A DNA stretch of 64,000 bases from Akebia trifoliata (lineage: Eukaryota; Streptophyta; Magnoliopsida; Ranunculales; Lardizabalaceae). The DNA lies in contig CM030714.1 of assembly GCA_017979445.1 (NCBI GenBank), positions 14,751,892 to 14,815,891 on the forward strand, written 5' to 3'. A model generated the notes under the pieces. The model was not told the DNA's origin. It saw nothing but the letters and a program-made list of their open reading frames with translations, and did no database searches. Shown here in pieces: positions 12,370-25,666 of the stretch (position 1 is its first letter; each line of letters opens with the position of its first letter). The position numbers and the translations under genes are program-made.

Positions 12370-12935
12370 ATGATGAAGGTTGGGACATCAATGTTAAAAT
12401 GTTTTTACAAAACATTCTAGTGAGAATTAAGTCTGGGAACCTCTTAATAAAACATAGATCTCATCGAGTAGATTAATTTTGAACCTGAGTTCACTCGATT
12501 TCATTATCCGGAGCCTTAGATATCAACGATGCAAGTTCAATCTGTAAATCTGGAATTGTTGCTGAATGAAGGTTGGGACAGCAATGTTAAAACACTTTTA
12601 AAGAACATTCTAGTGAGAATTAAGTCTAGGCACCTCTTAATAAAATGTAGATCTCATCGAGTAGATTAATTTAGAACTTGATCACTCAATTTCGTTATCG
12701 AAAGCCATGGATATCATCGATGCAAGTTCAATATATAAATCTGAAATTGTTGCTGAATGAAGGTTGGGACAGCAATGTTAAAATATTTTTACAGAACATT
12801 CTAGTGAGAATTAAGTTTGAGAACCTTTTAATAAAACGTAGATCCCATCGAGTAGATTAATTTAGGACATGAATTCACTCGATTTCATTATCGGGAGCCT
12901 TATATATCATCGATGCAAGTTCGGATTATATTTTC
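12370..12935. repeat. Tandem array in element A leader, period about 190 bp
   Basis: gaaggttgggacagcaatgt recurs at about 12375, 12569 and 12759, each followed by the same aacattctagtgagaattaag and atctcatcgagtagatt phrases. About three copies are present in the untranslated leader. Confidence 0.85.
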
Positions 12936-13269
12936 CTAATTCACAGAAAATTCGAATTTATCTAGTGTTAAAATAGTTAATGTTCATCTCAACAATTATC
13001 ATCATATCATCAATGTAACATCTATTGGAATCTTGATTTATTTTGGATCACCCAAAAGTGATAATTGATTGGACCTAAAAAATTATAAAAATCATGCCTA
13101 TTGCAATGTTTGTTTGATCAATTATTATATGCCATGCTCATTAATTGATTTGCCATTGATCTTGATCAGATATATAGTTGATGTGCTTATTGGTGATCTT
13201 AATGATTTTATTGGACTGGTATTTGTTTTGGCTAATATTCATATGGTATCAATGTGTTATGGTATGATC

Positions 13270-14120
13270 AGGCCCATAGGTCCATTTATCTGAAAAAATG
13301 CCCCGGACACACTCCACCCTGTTTTGCACACACCACTAGCATGTTTACTACTTTGCATGCTTACACGTCCCATATAGCCAACGTGGCACTAGTGCGTGGC
13401 CCGGTCTCTTCGGAGATGCGACGTCATTCATGAAAACCACAACTCCAGTCACGTACCTTAGGGTATATCGAACTGGGGCATCAGTACCGTCTAATCAGGT
13501 GATTCTGAGAGGTATATTGATGCACCCAGGCTGGAGCGACCTGAGCCTTTGACCTATTATGAGCCACACAGTCACATGTCCCGATTGCCAACGTAGTACT
13601 AGTATGTGGTCAGTCCCCTCGTGGATGCCAAACCATTTATGAAAGTTACAACTCTTGACCCGTACCCATAGGTATGTAAAAGATAAATCTAAGTATATCA
13701 ATTGCACTTCTTGGTTAAAACTGGTGCCTAAACGAGATCTTGTCCCGTTGTACCCTACTGTACGAGGGGGATAGACTATGTCTATTCTAGACGAGAGGTA
13801 TTTAAGTGGGCTCTTGCTCAGCATCGTGCGTCACCTCTCAACTGGAGATCAAACTGGCTGTTTTTGACTTTAGAGAAGTGAGTTGAGATTTTAGATTATC
13901 ACTTATACGGTATATCAAACCAAGTCACCACGTATCGAGAGGTATATATGTGTATTTGGGCAAGGGTGGCCAGATAAAATGCATTGCACAGTAAGCTTAG
14001 AGTCTAGAAACCTTCCCTGTAAGTCACGACCCGAACTGACTATGGGTGTTCCCGGGTTGCTTTATTCAATCCAACCAACAGGTAAGTGAGCGGACCGATC
14101 CAGAATAATCAAATAAAACC
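13270..14120. repeat. Leader block shared with element B
   Basis: This block aligns with about 42960-43830 of element B. The first part (about 13310-13460) is nearly base-identical, for example ccaacgtggcactagtgcgt and ttcggagatgcgacgtcatt. Small indels break any common reading frame, so it looks non-coding. Several ggtatatc phrases recur within it. Confidence 0.8.
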
Positions 14121-14345
14121 CGCAATATCAGTCTGACCTAATTGGTGAAATGTACCAATTAATTTGAACCACTTAAACCAGTTGGCCCAATTGACAAATG
14201 GATCAAACTGATCAATACCAAATCAGTTGGACTAATTGGTTTCACTTTTAAAGATTCAAACCACTTTGTATAGAAAGATTCGATCTTAGGATCAAATTAA
14301 TTTATCTGATCAAAGGTTCAATCCCAATCAGGGGTAGACCCGCGT

Positions 14346-17275
14346 TGTGGCGCCCCGCCAAACACTAACACAAAACCCCATGTCAAAACTCGGGGTACTA
14401 GGTGGCACCTCAAAATTTTGGCATTGTCTACTCTGTTTATGTTAGCATTCCAAGGCGTTCAACCTACACCTGATAAACGACATACAATCCTACATATATA
14501 CATACAAAATATAATACTAGCGGAAGCCTATATACGTTTAATAATGTACGATAAATCAGAGTGCGGAAGAAAAAAATTTATATACAGGATTATACAGAGA
14601 TTCCTCACTCTAACAAAACTCCTAACGCTCAGAACAAAATCTATAATACTTTTGGACAATTCGATACCACTAGGGAATATAGCCCCAGTACTTACCAAGT
14701 GACGGACTCTGGTTGTTTATCTGACCCACTAGATGATTCTCAATCGTTTTCTACACCTGCCTCGCTAAGCTTCGGATCTGAAACTAAAAAAATGGAGAAG
14801 GAAATGATGAGTAACAATGGTTACCCAGTAGGGAATCAAACAATTTCTGCTAATAACCTCTCCTAGCATGAACGAATAAACATACTGAATCATTTTAAAA
14901 TATGCAAAGTTTTACAGAAGAAACTACGATTAACTGGTACATATAGCCAGGGATGAGCAACTAAATATTTTAAAACTGACATTACATCAATCAACAGTAC
15001 TCATTATAACATTTTCTTTGTATACAAATATAATTGATCAAATGAAAACATTAAACATGCATTTCATTTTATATATCAAAATAAGACAACATATACATAA
15101 TACACAATGGTGGAGTATTGGAATTAGAGAGTTGGAATTCACGACTGGATCGCTCCTAGTCGGGACATGATGTTACAATTCTTCTCTGACTTTTAGTTTC
15201 TGATTTTGTGGCTGGTCGCTGTTTACCACGCTTGGTTGACCATTTATCCGGCTCAGGCTGGCCGTTTGACGTGACCGTAAGCAATGGGTCTCTTTTCGAT
15301 GTGTCAGAACGTTCGACTACTATAGATTGTTAGTGATCACTGACTAATCATCTTCGTCTATGCCTATCAGGCGTGCATGTGATTCCCAAATATACAAACC
15401 ATTCGTATACGACCACCTTTACATTACAAGTTCATTGGTAAAGATAGAGAGGAATTAACCCGGATTCCAGTTGTGACTCCACTCTCATACGCGTTCCATA
15501 CCACGTATGAGCTTGGTGGTCCCTACCGTACATCCCAGGATAGTACACCACTCCGGATGATATGACGCACTATCCCTTTAGGCATTCACAAACTCTTTAA
15601 CAGCTCACAAAATAGCTACATATATAGATTAATTTTTTTGAAAACAACAGAGAAATTAACAATACAAGGTTGAGAATGGATATCCAGTTTCCTACCATGC
15701 AAGTGTAGCCACCCGACTTAAAATAAATAACATAATGGAAACGTAAACAGCGCTTCGCGCTAAAAAAAAGTAAATAAACATGCAACCAGTAATATTATCC
15801 CTGGATACCCGTTCACCAACCTACACACAACACAACAACGTAAAATTCAGACATCACCCCTCGGGTGTGATTCTGACATTTTACCGTTTCATACCCTTGT
15901 TCCCTTTTTTCGATTTTTACAGTTTTCAATCTCTTCAATAAAATATCAATTTTCTGATATTTATCAACTCAATATTAGTTCATTGAATATTAAATCACAT
16001 TTTCCAATTATAGAATTTATTTTTATCAATAATATTGAAAAAGAATACAAATTTTATATCAAAACAGGGTCCGAGTAGTGCACAAGACCCAGTTGATGGA
16101 AATAACCCGTTAAAATACCCTACCCACGTAAAATTTGTTAAAAATACAATTAAACATATCAAACATGCAATTTCTGGCGTGAATTTTTGAAATAACAAAA
16201 TAATTCTATATTTTGGAAATACATCCAAATTTTTCTGATAAAATCCTAAATGCAATTTTCACAATCTACAATTACTAATAGAAATTGAGAGTTCCTTGCA
16301 ATGTCTAGGCAAAAGGATCGAAGCGTGTGCGCAAAAATCGAGGTGATTGATGCGGAAATCGAGATGGACCAAACTTCAAAGTGGCTGATTTTTAAAATTG
16401 ACCTGGTGGTTTCGAAGATCTCGATGTGGTCGTCTTTTCTCCCTTCTGCGACGGAGGACGGTTTGACCCCGAAACGGATGAAATCCGAGGTCGAAATTAC
16501 TAAATCTTCGTATAAAAATACGACTGATTTTTGACGATACGGGGTGAAAAAGAAGATGAAATGAATGGATCTTGGGTGGGTTTTATAGATGTCGAAGCTG
16601 CGAATCTTTTTCCCTTCTGCGGCAGTCGTCGACGGTGAGCCGTTTGTCGTAGATCTGCGGTGGAAGTTTAAAGAAAAAATAATTTTTTTTTAAAAAAAAC
16701 GTGGCTGTGTTTGGGTGAATTGGAGAAGACGAAGTTATAAAAAAAAATTAAAAATTTTATTTATATAAAATTTGGGACGAATTCGGTATTTTGTCAATTA
16801 TTTTGATCGACTATAACTTGACCATCTAGGCTCCAAAACTGACAAACGAATACTCTATTTCATCTAATTTTTCGTTCCGGATCTAATGGTGTAGTCAATT
16901 TCTACAAATTTTATCTTTAACAAAAATTTACATTTTTGGCCTGACGTGACCCCTAAACTTGATGTCGTTTTTGTTTTTGACGATAATTCGACTTCTTGAT
17001 CTCAAAAAATGACAAATAAATAGTCCATGTTCAATAATTTTTCATTACGAATCCAATGGTATGATCGAATTTTTCTATTCAGACTCGTACTTGAGCATAC
17101 TTACAGGCTAAACTATATTTTTCGATTATTTTTAATCCAATGGTGAGATCAGATTCCATTAAAAATGATCAGAAATATCTTAAAGTTTTACCCCTAAGTC
17201 CCACTTTCAAGATTGTCTTAAAATCTCAATATTTATTTTTTCTCGAGATACGAATTGAAAATTTGGGGTTTTACA
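14346..17275 (-). repeat. 3' LTR of the Tekay-type chromovirus
   Basis: On the minus strand it starts TGTAAAACCCC beside the PPT and ends GGGGCGCCACA. It is about 2.9 kb, in the usual long range for this lineage, and contains blocks shared with the solo LTR at 8064-10357. Confidence 0.75.
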
Positions 17276-17288
17276 TTCTCCCTCCCTT
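17276..17288 (-). promoter_or_regulatory. Polypurine tract of the Tekay-type element
   Basis: The plus strand reads ttctccctccctt, so the minus strand is purine-only and abuts the LTR start TGTAAAACC, as expected for priming plus-strand DNA. Confidence 0.75.
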
Positions 17289-17330
17289 CATAAAAATTTC
17301 GTCATCGAAATTAAAATCGTACCTTAGTTT

Positions 17331-19825
17331 TGGAATAATTTTGGATATTTAGCTTTCATTTCTGACTCTTTCTCCCAAGTGACTTCTTCAACGTTGTGGT
17401 GTCTCCATAATACCTTGACTAGAGGGATAGACTTAGATCTGAGTTACTTTACTCTCCTGTCAAGTATCTGTATCGCACCTTCCTCGTAAGATACATCTTC
17501 ATTTACCTTTAACTCTCGCAAATCAACTACATGTGAAGGATCTGGCAAATACTTCTTCAGCATGGACACATGGAACACGTTGTGAACCTACTCAAGCTGC
17601 GGTGATAAAATCAATCTATAAGCCACTGGTCCTATCCGTTTAACTATTTCAAATGGTCCCACAAAATGTGGCTTTAATTTACCCTTTATACCAAATCGGG
17701 AGATTCCTCTTCTGAGCGATACTTTCAAAAATACTTTATCCCCAACTTGGAATTCCAAAGATCTGCGCCGTTTGTCTGCATAGCTTTTCTGTCTACTCTG
17801 AGCGGTTTTTAATCTGTCTCGTATGATGCGTACTACCTCAATAGTTTCCTCAACAATCTTGGGTCCCAACACTGTGGCATCTCCTGTCTCTGCTCAATAT
17901 ATTGGTGATCGACACGGCCTACCCTATAATGCTTCAAATGGTGCCATGCCGATATTGACTTGAAAACTATTATTGTAGGAGAATTCTACCAAAGGTAAAT
18001 GACGTTTTCAACCTCCTCCAAAATCTAAAACACATGCCCGCAGCATGTCTTTTAAAATCTGAATAACTCGCTCAGACTGTCCATCAGATTGTTGATGAAA
18101 AGTCGTACTGAAGTTCAACTAAGTACCTATGGCTTTGTATAGACTCTCCCAGAATCGAGAAGTAAATCTAGGATCTCTGTCTAACACAATAGAAACTGGC
18201 ACTCCATGCAGTCAAACTATCTCAGCTATGTATATCCGACTCAGTCTATCGACGCCAAACGAGACTCAAATCGAAATGAAGTGTGCCAATTTCGACAGTC
18301 GGTCAACAATCACCCATATGGCATCTGACCCATCAGTGGCTCTCGGCAGTCCTACTACAAAATCCATAGTCACATGTTCCCATTTCCATTCCGCTATGGG
18401 TAATGGTTGGAGTAAGCCTACAAGATTTCGATATTCGGCTTTGACCTGTTGACATGTCAGGCATCTACTTACATATTCCGCGATTACCTTCTTCGTACCC
18501 GAAATTCAAAAATTTCTTCGCAGATCTCTATACATCTTCGTACATCCTGGGTGAATAGGATATCGAGAACGGTGTGCCTCACCCAGTATATCGGATCTCA
18601 ACTGTGAGTCCTGAGGTATCCACATCCTGCCTCTGAATCTGAGAACCTCATCTGATCTTTTTGCCCAATCTAGGTCAGTTAGGTCCCTAGCTCTCAACTC
18701 ATATTCTTCCACATCTTCATCTACTTTCTGTATTTCTCTAACTCGTGCTATCAGCTCATTTTCAATCCTTAATGTACCCAGATATATGTGCGGCCTATAC
18801 CTTTCTCTCCGAGTCTCAAACACTGTTTCTGTGGCTTGTTCAAGCAACTGCCATTCTTTTATCATCATATAAGCTATAATGTTTCGGCTTAACGCATCAG
18901 CAACTACATTGGCCTTTCTCGGGTGATACTCAAGAGCAAAGTCATAATCCTTGAGGTATTCCATCCAACGTCGTTGTCTCATATTTAATTCTCGCTGTGA
19001 AAATATGTACTTGAGACTCTTATGATCGGAGAATACTTCAAACTTCTCTCCATATAAATAATGTCTCCAAATGCGTAGTGCGAACACTATCGCAACCAAC
19101 TCAAGATCATGAATATGATAGTTTTTCTCATGATTTTTTAGTTTTCTAGACGCATATGCCACAACCTTCCCAAATTACATTAGTACAGCTCCCAAACCAA
19201 TCCCGGATGCATCAGTAAAGATCGTCACACCCACACCTGGAATCGAAGATACTAGAATTGGAGCGATCGTCAATCTTGTCTTCAACTCCTGAAATGCAAT
19301 TTCGCAATTATTATCCCACTCAAACCGAACATTTTTCTGAGTTAGTTTCGTCAACGGTGCTGCAAGAGTGGAGAATCCCTTAATAAATCTTCTATAATAT
19401 CTTGCCATTCCGAGGAAACTTCTAATATCTGTCACTATCTTTGGTTGTTTCCACGATAGTACAGCTTCAACTTTGGAAGGGTCTACTGCTATCCCTTCAC
19501 TTGATACTACGTGTCCTAAAAACTTCACCTTCTGAAGCCAGAATTCACACTTGCTAAGCTTGGCGTATAGCCTATGCTCTCGTAACAACAGTAGTGTGAT
19601 TCTGAGGTGGCTTTCATGGTCCTCCCTTGACTTGGAATAGAGCAAGATGTCATCTATGAATACAATGACAAATCGATCTAGATGTTCTCAAAATACCCGG
19701 TGTATGAGATCCATAAATGTTGTCGGTACATTCGTTAGACCGAAAGGCATCACTAGATACTCGAAGTGTCCTTGCCTGGTCTGAAATGTAGTCTTCGGAA
19801 TGTCCGCCTCCAGGTAAAACTATGT
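17331..19825 (-). pseudogene. Tekay-type pol remnant (RT, RNase H, INT, chromodomain)
   Basis: From right to left on the minus strand: RT with [15 protein letters not shown] and [15 protein letters not shown]; RNase H with [15 protein letters not shown] and the [15 protein letters not shown] linker; INT zinc region and core (DFVVGLPRATDGSDAIW); INT C-terminus at 17588-17872 (KLKPHFVGPFEIVKRIG); and a chromodomain-like tail at about 17335-17500 (IPLVKVLWRHHNVEEVTWE) that may steer insertion to heterochromatin. Breaks include a TAA at 19172-19174 where relatives have Gln and a TGA at about 18503-18505 in place of Trp. The catalytic residues are otherwise well kept, so it is younger than the Tat-type host. 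The chromodomain places it among chromoviruses. Confidence 0.9.
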
Positions 19826-20808
19826 TTTTTGATCTGAGTGAAGAAAAGATGGCTCAACTTTTTCAAAGAACCCTTACAGGTCCTGCCCTACGCTGGTTAA
19901 TATCATTGGACTCATCTCGGGTAAGAACATGACATGAATTGATGAAAGAATTTATTGATCGATATTCATTCAACACGGATATTGAACTCACAAGAAGAGA
20001 TCTAGAAACTACTAAACCAAAATCCGGGGAAACTTTACTGAGTTCATTGCTCGATGGAGAGCTAAAGTCGCTCAATTATGGGACCGACCTCAAGAGAAGG
20101 AACAAGTCAAGATTATCCTCAGGAATCTCAGTCCAAATTATGCCAAGTACTTGTTGCCTCAGTACCTTCCTACTTTTCAATCCCTCCTTGAGGCTGGAAA
20201 TCAAGTTGAGGATGCCTACTCTTCGGGACTTTTTGGTAACTCATCTGAGTCAAAATCCAAACATTTCAAACCTAATGTCAATTCCTTACAAGCTACTTAA
20301 CCTTTACAAGCTAAGCTTAGGAGACAGTTTGCCAATCTTGGAATGTCCCTTAGTGTTGCTTATCAAAAATTGATGAAAAGGGGATTATTGAAACCTTTAC
20401 AACGTAAACCTTTGCCTAATCATCTTCCCCCAAACATGGATAATGGGCAATTCTGTGAATTCCATCAGATGCTTGGTCATGTTCTTGATAGGTGTATTAC
20501 TCTTCGACATGCTATCCAAGACCTTATTGAGCAAGGAAAAGTCACCATACCCACTCCTACTACTCCCAATGTTAAGACTAACCCTTTGCCTACCTTTCAA
20601 AATCAACCCCCTCCTACTCCAAACCTAATATCCATATCCAAAACCGAATCAGTTGACCCAGTTTCCTTCATTCACCCAATTGATTTTAACAGTGCGTTCG
20701 CTCCAGGCCAGAATGAGCTCAATTACCCTAAGGCAGTGGCAGAACTAAAGAATATAAAGATTATTGAAGCAACGGGATGTCAAGCATATGCAAACTTGAA
20801 CCGAAATT
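19826..20808 (+). pseudogene. gag remnant of element A
   Basis: The frame resumes inside the capsid core (LFQRTLTGPALRWLIS) because the first part of gag is lost at the chromovirus junction. Later it carries FIDRYSFNTDIELTRRDLE and a C-terminal block CEFHQMLGHVLDRCITLRHA, a gypsy-gag region with a CxxH-type pattern. A TGA replaces the Trp of VRTW at about 19931, a frameshift lies near 20030, and a TAA interrupts at about 20299. Order and spacing match element B gag (44332-45897). Confidence 0.85.
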
Positions 20809-22619
20809 GAAGAGATAGTAAAAGCAGGCAAGTTCGAGTCATCCATCGAAGATAACCGAAGTAGCATAGACCCTAGAATTGTGTCCCTCCATTCAGAATG
20901 ATGTCTTCTTTTTTTTAAGTCTTCTTAGTTTTTTTTTAGCTTCAGTTGCGTCAGTCTTTGAGTTCAGTTAGTCATTGTTAATTTTAGGCTTTAGTCAGGT
21001 ATGTCAGTCTATGTTCTTTTTTATTCTAATAAATAAAGAAGCTTTTGATTATCTTGTGTGCAATAATGATGTGAACATAAAATCTAACATGAGAAATGAC
21101 TTTAAACTCACTAATCAAATTTGATAAATATTGGAATTAAAGAGTACACTCAAGAAGTGCAAATTGGTGATACATTATCCTTAGGAGAACATGAGAGAAT
21201 AGTAAACTTACTTGAGAAATTTAACAATATTTCTTGCATGGTCTCATAAGGATATATCGATGGATTACACAAAAACATAGATCAGTCTTTAAAAAATCAA
21301 TAGCCTCTTTTTTCTAAATGATACCAACCAACCTCGGGAGGGATATCTAGTATGAACTACATTTTGACCTGATCCCAAAAGAAAAAAAGAAATATTTGGG
21401 GTACGTAGGCAACCTAAGAAGTTACTTCAGGCCTGGTCATGCAAATGCCATATTGAAAGGTTCAAAAGAAAAAATGTCAAACTATGAGCATTAAAAAAAA
21501 AGTTTTGGCAGAGAAAAAAAGAATGCCAAACTAGGGGCATTAGAAAAAAAAAGTTAAAAGAATTTACAGAAAAGAATGACAAAAAAAAGGAAATATTAGA
21601 CTAGGGACATTTTGGGAAGTTGAGTCTTATATCTTTTCTTTCTAAGTCATATCCTAAGCCCACCTATTAAGTCTTCCTGAATGCTAGTTGACTTGGTTAA
21701 GGTGCAAGGAACCAAGAAGTCGTCGAGTTGGTTATTCAAGATCATCAAGAAAAAAAAGAAGCCCGCTAAGTAGAAATCCGAAAAGGCGACTTAGACAAAA
21801 TTTAGGGCATAACCATAAAAAAGAAAGCCTGCTAGGTTGAAAACCTGAAAAGGTAAGCTAGGCAAAAATCAAGGCATCATCAGAAAAAGAAAAACAAAGC
21901 CCGCTAGATTGAAAACCTGAAGAGGCGATCTAGGCAAAATTAGGGCATCATCAAATGGGAGAAAAGGTCCTATCAAGAAGAAAAATTCAGAAGGAAGCTT
22001 GTGCAAAAACTAGAAAATACAGAATCATTCAAGCCACAATATTCGTTTTTCAGCCAGGAGCTCATATCCGACGAAGACAATGTTGAAGTCGAAAAAATCA
22101 AAAGTCATCTTGAACATTGTAGGATCTTCAAAAGTATGTTTACTTGTTCAAGTGTTCGCTTATGAAAGATGTAGAATCATCAATCATTTTGAAGAGAAAG
22201 ATCTTCTATTCTAATATTTATCAAGATTTTTTTAAGTCCAGCTCAAGTATTTTTCAAAAGAAATTCAAAAGGAAATGATCAATTCCTTATTGCACATATG
22301 ATAACCTTAAGAGTCTTAAATTTAAGGGAATGTCAATTCTTCTATCTGTCATACATCAGAGTTCATATTTTTCAAGTGTAATCCATTCAATCAGTTTCGT
22401 AGTCAAGTTTGAGTTAAAGCCAACCTTGAAACTAGGGGCATTTTTTAAAGTCATTTAATTCTAAAGTTTTGTTCTTAATCACATGATAAAAAGAAAAATC
22501 TTACTTAGAAGTCCGATGAAGTCCAATGATAATTATGAATCCAGATGCATGATAAGCCAATAAAGGCCCAATCTTTCAAACTTTGAGCTTGATTTTAAAT
22601 CATAGAATAAATTAATAGG

Positions 22620-23480
22620 ATTATTTAAGTTCCTATAAATATAAACCCGAGAAACGTGGCTTAGTAAGTTCGAGTATGAAAAATGAGACTTCATTTTTTT
22701 GAATTATAGAATGAGTAGGTTTTTTGAAGTGCCTACAAACCTAAGCTCGAGTCCGAGAAATGAGACTCCAACTTGTTAAATCATAGAATGAGTAGACTTT
22801 TTGAAGTGTCTAGAAACCTAAGTTCGAGTCTGAGAAACGAGACTCCAACTTTTTGAATCATAAAATGAGTGGGCTTTTTGAAGTGCCTATAAACCTAAGT
22901 TTGAGTGCGAAAAACGAGATTCTAACTTTTTAAATCATAGAATGAGTAGGTTTTTTGAAGTGCCTACAAACCTAGGTTCGAGTACGAGAAACGAGACTCC
23001 AACTTTTTGAATCATAGAATGAATAGGATTTTTGAAGTACCTACAAACCTAAGTGTGAGTCCGAGAAACGAGACTCCAACTTTTTGAATCATAGAATGAG
23101 TAGGTTTTTTGAAGTGCCTACAAACCTAGGTTCGAGTCCGAAAAGCGAGACTCCAACTTTTTGAATTGTAGAATGAATAGATTTTTTGAATTGCCTAGAA
23201 ACCTTAGTTCGAGTCCGAGAAATAAGACTCCAATTTTTTGAATCATAGAATGAATAGGTTTTTTGAAGTGCCTATAAACCTTAGTTCGAGTCCGAGAAAT
23301 GAGACTCCAATTTTAATAGGATTGTTTAAGTTCCTGTAGACCTTAGCTAGAGTCTGAAAAACGAGACTCCAGCTTTGTTTGAATCTTATTGAATTAACAA
23401 GATTGTTTAAGTTCTTTAGCCCGAGAAGCGTGGCTACAATAGGTTCGAGTTCGATAAACGAGACTCAACCTTTTTCGAAC
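22620..23480. repeat. Tandem array, period about 76 bp, about eleven copies
   Basis: The phrase gagaaacgagactccaactt recurs at about 22680, 22762, 22838, 22918, 22993, 23068, 23143, 23220, 23298, 23360 and 23455. Each unit also carries tttttgaagtgcctacaaac. It ends about 450 bp before the PPT of element A. Confidence 0.9.
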
Positions 23481-23916
23481 GCTAAAAAAGAATTTCAAAT
23501 AGGATTTAACGAAGTTTCTACAATGTTATGAGTCCAATTACCTCATTGTTCAACCTTGCCATGATTGCTTTCGTTGCATAAGCACATTTCAATTTTGAAT
23601 CATTATTGTCAGTGAGAGAAGATCTTTAGGACCTGACACATTTTACTCAGTAATCATCACACCATTGCACACACGTGCACTTTTGCATTAGTCAGAGAGA
23701 ATTTTCTAAAATTCAAGGATCTGGTGCCGTCAGTGAGAGCTTGCACTCAGGGACCTGACAACCTTTTTGTTCGAGGAGAGTTTAACCCTCAAGGATCCAA
23801 ACATCCCGACGAATTGCTAAATCAGGCTGCAAAATAAAATGTCACTAGCTTTGGCATTCGGATATTGCACTATCTATCAAAATAGATTTGCTATCTAGTT
23901 TGCTTCAACCCTCTGC

Positions 23917-23930
23917 CAAAGAGGGGCATC
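23917..23930 (+). promoter_or_regulatory. Polypurine tract of element A
   Basis: aaagaggggcatc directly precedes the 3' LTR start TGTAGACACC, the expected place and composition for the plus-strand primer. Confidence 0.7.
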
Positions 23931-25661
23931 TGTAGACACCCCATTTTTGCACTCGCCTGATTAATTAACTCGTCAGCCCGATTGCAACGGTTTCCAATGA
24001 TGGATGATTATTCTAATGCTTTATTTTGTTACCAGATATGTTTCAAAAATTCGGATGAGGTATCTCAAATAAACAAAACTGTAGAAACCACGCTACGCTT
24101 GGAAAATATAACCCTAAAAACTTAAAAATCATCATATTTTAGACAAAAAGAAGTTTCACGATAAAAATCACTAAAAAATGATCAAATTACCAAAATACCC
24201 CTAATCTTAAAATATCCCTAGAGCTTACGTTATGCTTAGGAAAACTCATTCAAACACATAAAACAACAAATTGAAACCAAATAAATCATTTCGCCAATTT
24301 TCATAGAATTCGACAAAATTATGAAAATACCCCTCATAAAGTTCACGACCATTCCACACAAAAAATTTCATAAATGATAAAAACCAACATTTCCACTAAA
24401 TTGCTTATGAAAAATCGATTCTAAAACATCCTGGAACATTGAAAAACGACTTCAAATGCAAAAAGTCCTCTCCGAGGGCAAAACGGTAAAATTTTTATAA
24501 TTAAAAATTTTGAAATTAATAAATAAAGCATTAAATAATTAAAGTGAAACATTAATAAAATTAATTTAAAATTTTAAACTAAAAAAATCGATCAATCAGG
24601 CTTTCAGGCAAAATTGTTGAGGATTGCCAAGATATTTCTTCAAGGACCCCTCCATTTGGGGGTCCAAAGAATTAAAGATATAATAGAGGGGGGCACTCCA
24701 AAAACTTAAAGTCAATCAAGTAAGACTAAAGTCAAGGTATTAAAGTCAATAAAGTAAGACTAAAGTCAAAATTAAAGTCAATTAAGTAAGACTAAAGTCA
24801 AGATATTAAAAATCAATCAAGTAAGACTAAAGTCAAGATATTAAAGTCAATCAAATAAGACCAAAAGTCAAAACCCTAATAGAGTTCTAATTAAATAATA
24901 ACTCTATTTAATAGAATTCTAACTAAAATATAACTCTACCTAAAATAATTCTAATTAAAATACAACTCTACCTAAAACAATTCTAACTAAAATATAACTC
25001 TAACAAAAAGAATTATAATTAAACACTAATTCTATCTAAACAAACACTTAAAGAATCTATAAATAGGGGTCCTCATAACCTATTTTCGTATCAAATGAAA
25101 AACCCTAAGAGAAGTAGGTCAAAAAGCTTCCCTAGCCTCCCATAAACCCTAATTTTGAAGTCCCAACTCCTTACCTAACACCCATACTTCGATTTTAGCC
25201 TGAAAAATACCTAGAAGCCCTTCAAAAACATCCCAAAATCGATAACAAAATTCGAAGAATCCAGATCTAAGAAAGAGATACCTTGCCTCAAAGATCCGAA
25301 ATCAGATCCGGAGACAGAACGAAGTAAGGAGTACGGTATAAGGAGCAGTTTTATCAACTCTGAGGGAATAGAACCGTTTCGTTCGAAGGTAAAATCTCTT
25401 TTATTTTTTCTATCTAGGTTTTTGTTAGCAATGTAATCTTATTTGGGATAAGTAGAGACTGGCATTGGCCGGGCAGGGTTGGTGCCTAACACCTTTCAAC
25501 CCGTAATGTGATCCTCGGATTCAATTTTTCTTTAATAGATTATTTTCTTTATCCATTTAGAGTCATTATTCGATTCCTAGACCATAATAACTAGGTGGCG
25601 ACTCTTAAACCTCAAGGGTCAAAAGTGGATCCGCGCACCCCACGGATCGAGGGCGCTTTCA
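23931..25661 (+). repeat. 3' LTR of element A
   Basis: It is colinear with 10389-12125 across its length, with scattered substitutions and small indels, and ends gggcgctttca followed by the ATAGT target duplication. Confidence 0.93.
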
Positions 25662-25666
25662 ATAGT

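Larger units (their letters stand above)
14346..19825 (-). mobile_element. Tekay-type chromovirus, 5'-truncated, nested in element A
   Basis: The element is on the minus strand with its 3' LTR at the left (14346-17275), PPT, chromodomain-containing integrase, RNase H and RT. It stops abruptly in RT at about 19825, where element A gag resumes. No 5' LTR, gag or protease is present. Comparing with element B, roughly 600 bp of element A (end of leader and start of gag) is also missing at the junction, so a deletion removed the 5' half of the insert together with neighbouring host DNA. Confidence 0.8.
20809..23930 (+). other. Element A 3' region: pol trace and non-coding repeats
   Basis: At about 21140-21260 a trace resembling the start of RT can be read (SLGEHERIVNLLEKFNN), matched by element B at about 46200-46280. 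At 21365-21450 the block ggtacgtaggcaacctaaga is shared with B. At about 21755-21960 three copies of a roughly 70-bp unit (cccgctagattgaaaacctg) occur. A 76-bp array and the PPT follow. No intact gene is present. Confidence 0.75.
10389..25661 (+). mobile_element. Element A: Tat/Ogre-like gypsy element with both LTRs
   Basis: Two LTRs of 1737 and 1731 bp begin TGTAGACACC and end ctttca, flanked by ACAGT (10384-10388) and ATAGT (25662-25666), a 5-bp duplication with one change. Next to the 5' LTR is a tRNA-Arg-type PBS, and before the 3' LTR is a purine-rich PPT (aaagaggggc). Internally it has a leader with tandem repeats, a broken gag, a trace of RT and long non-coding repeats, but no usable pol, so it is non-autonomous or decayed. 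A chromovirus fragment (14346-19825) interrupts it. The LTRs differ at scattered sites, so the insertion is not recent. Confidence 0.9.

Noticed and set aside
13495..13824. 109-codon minus-strand frame in the leader of element A
   Set aside because: The homologous block in element B has indels and no equivalent frame.
21755..21960. Regular repeats that could be mistaken for a CRISPR-like array
   Set aside because: Repeats are divergent, spacers are not unique, and the context is a plant retrotransposon.
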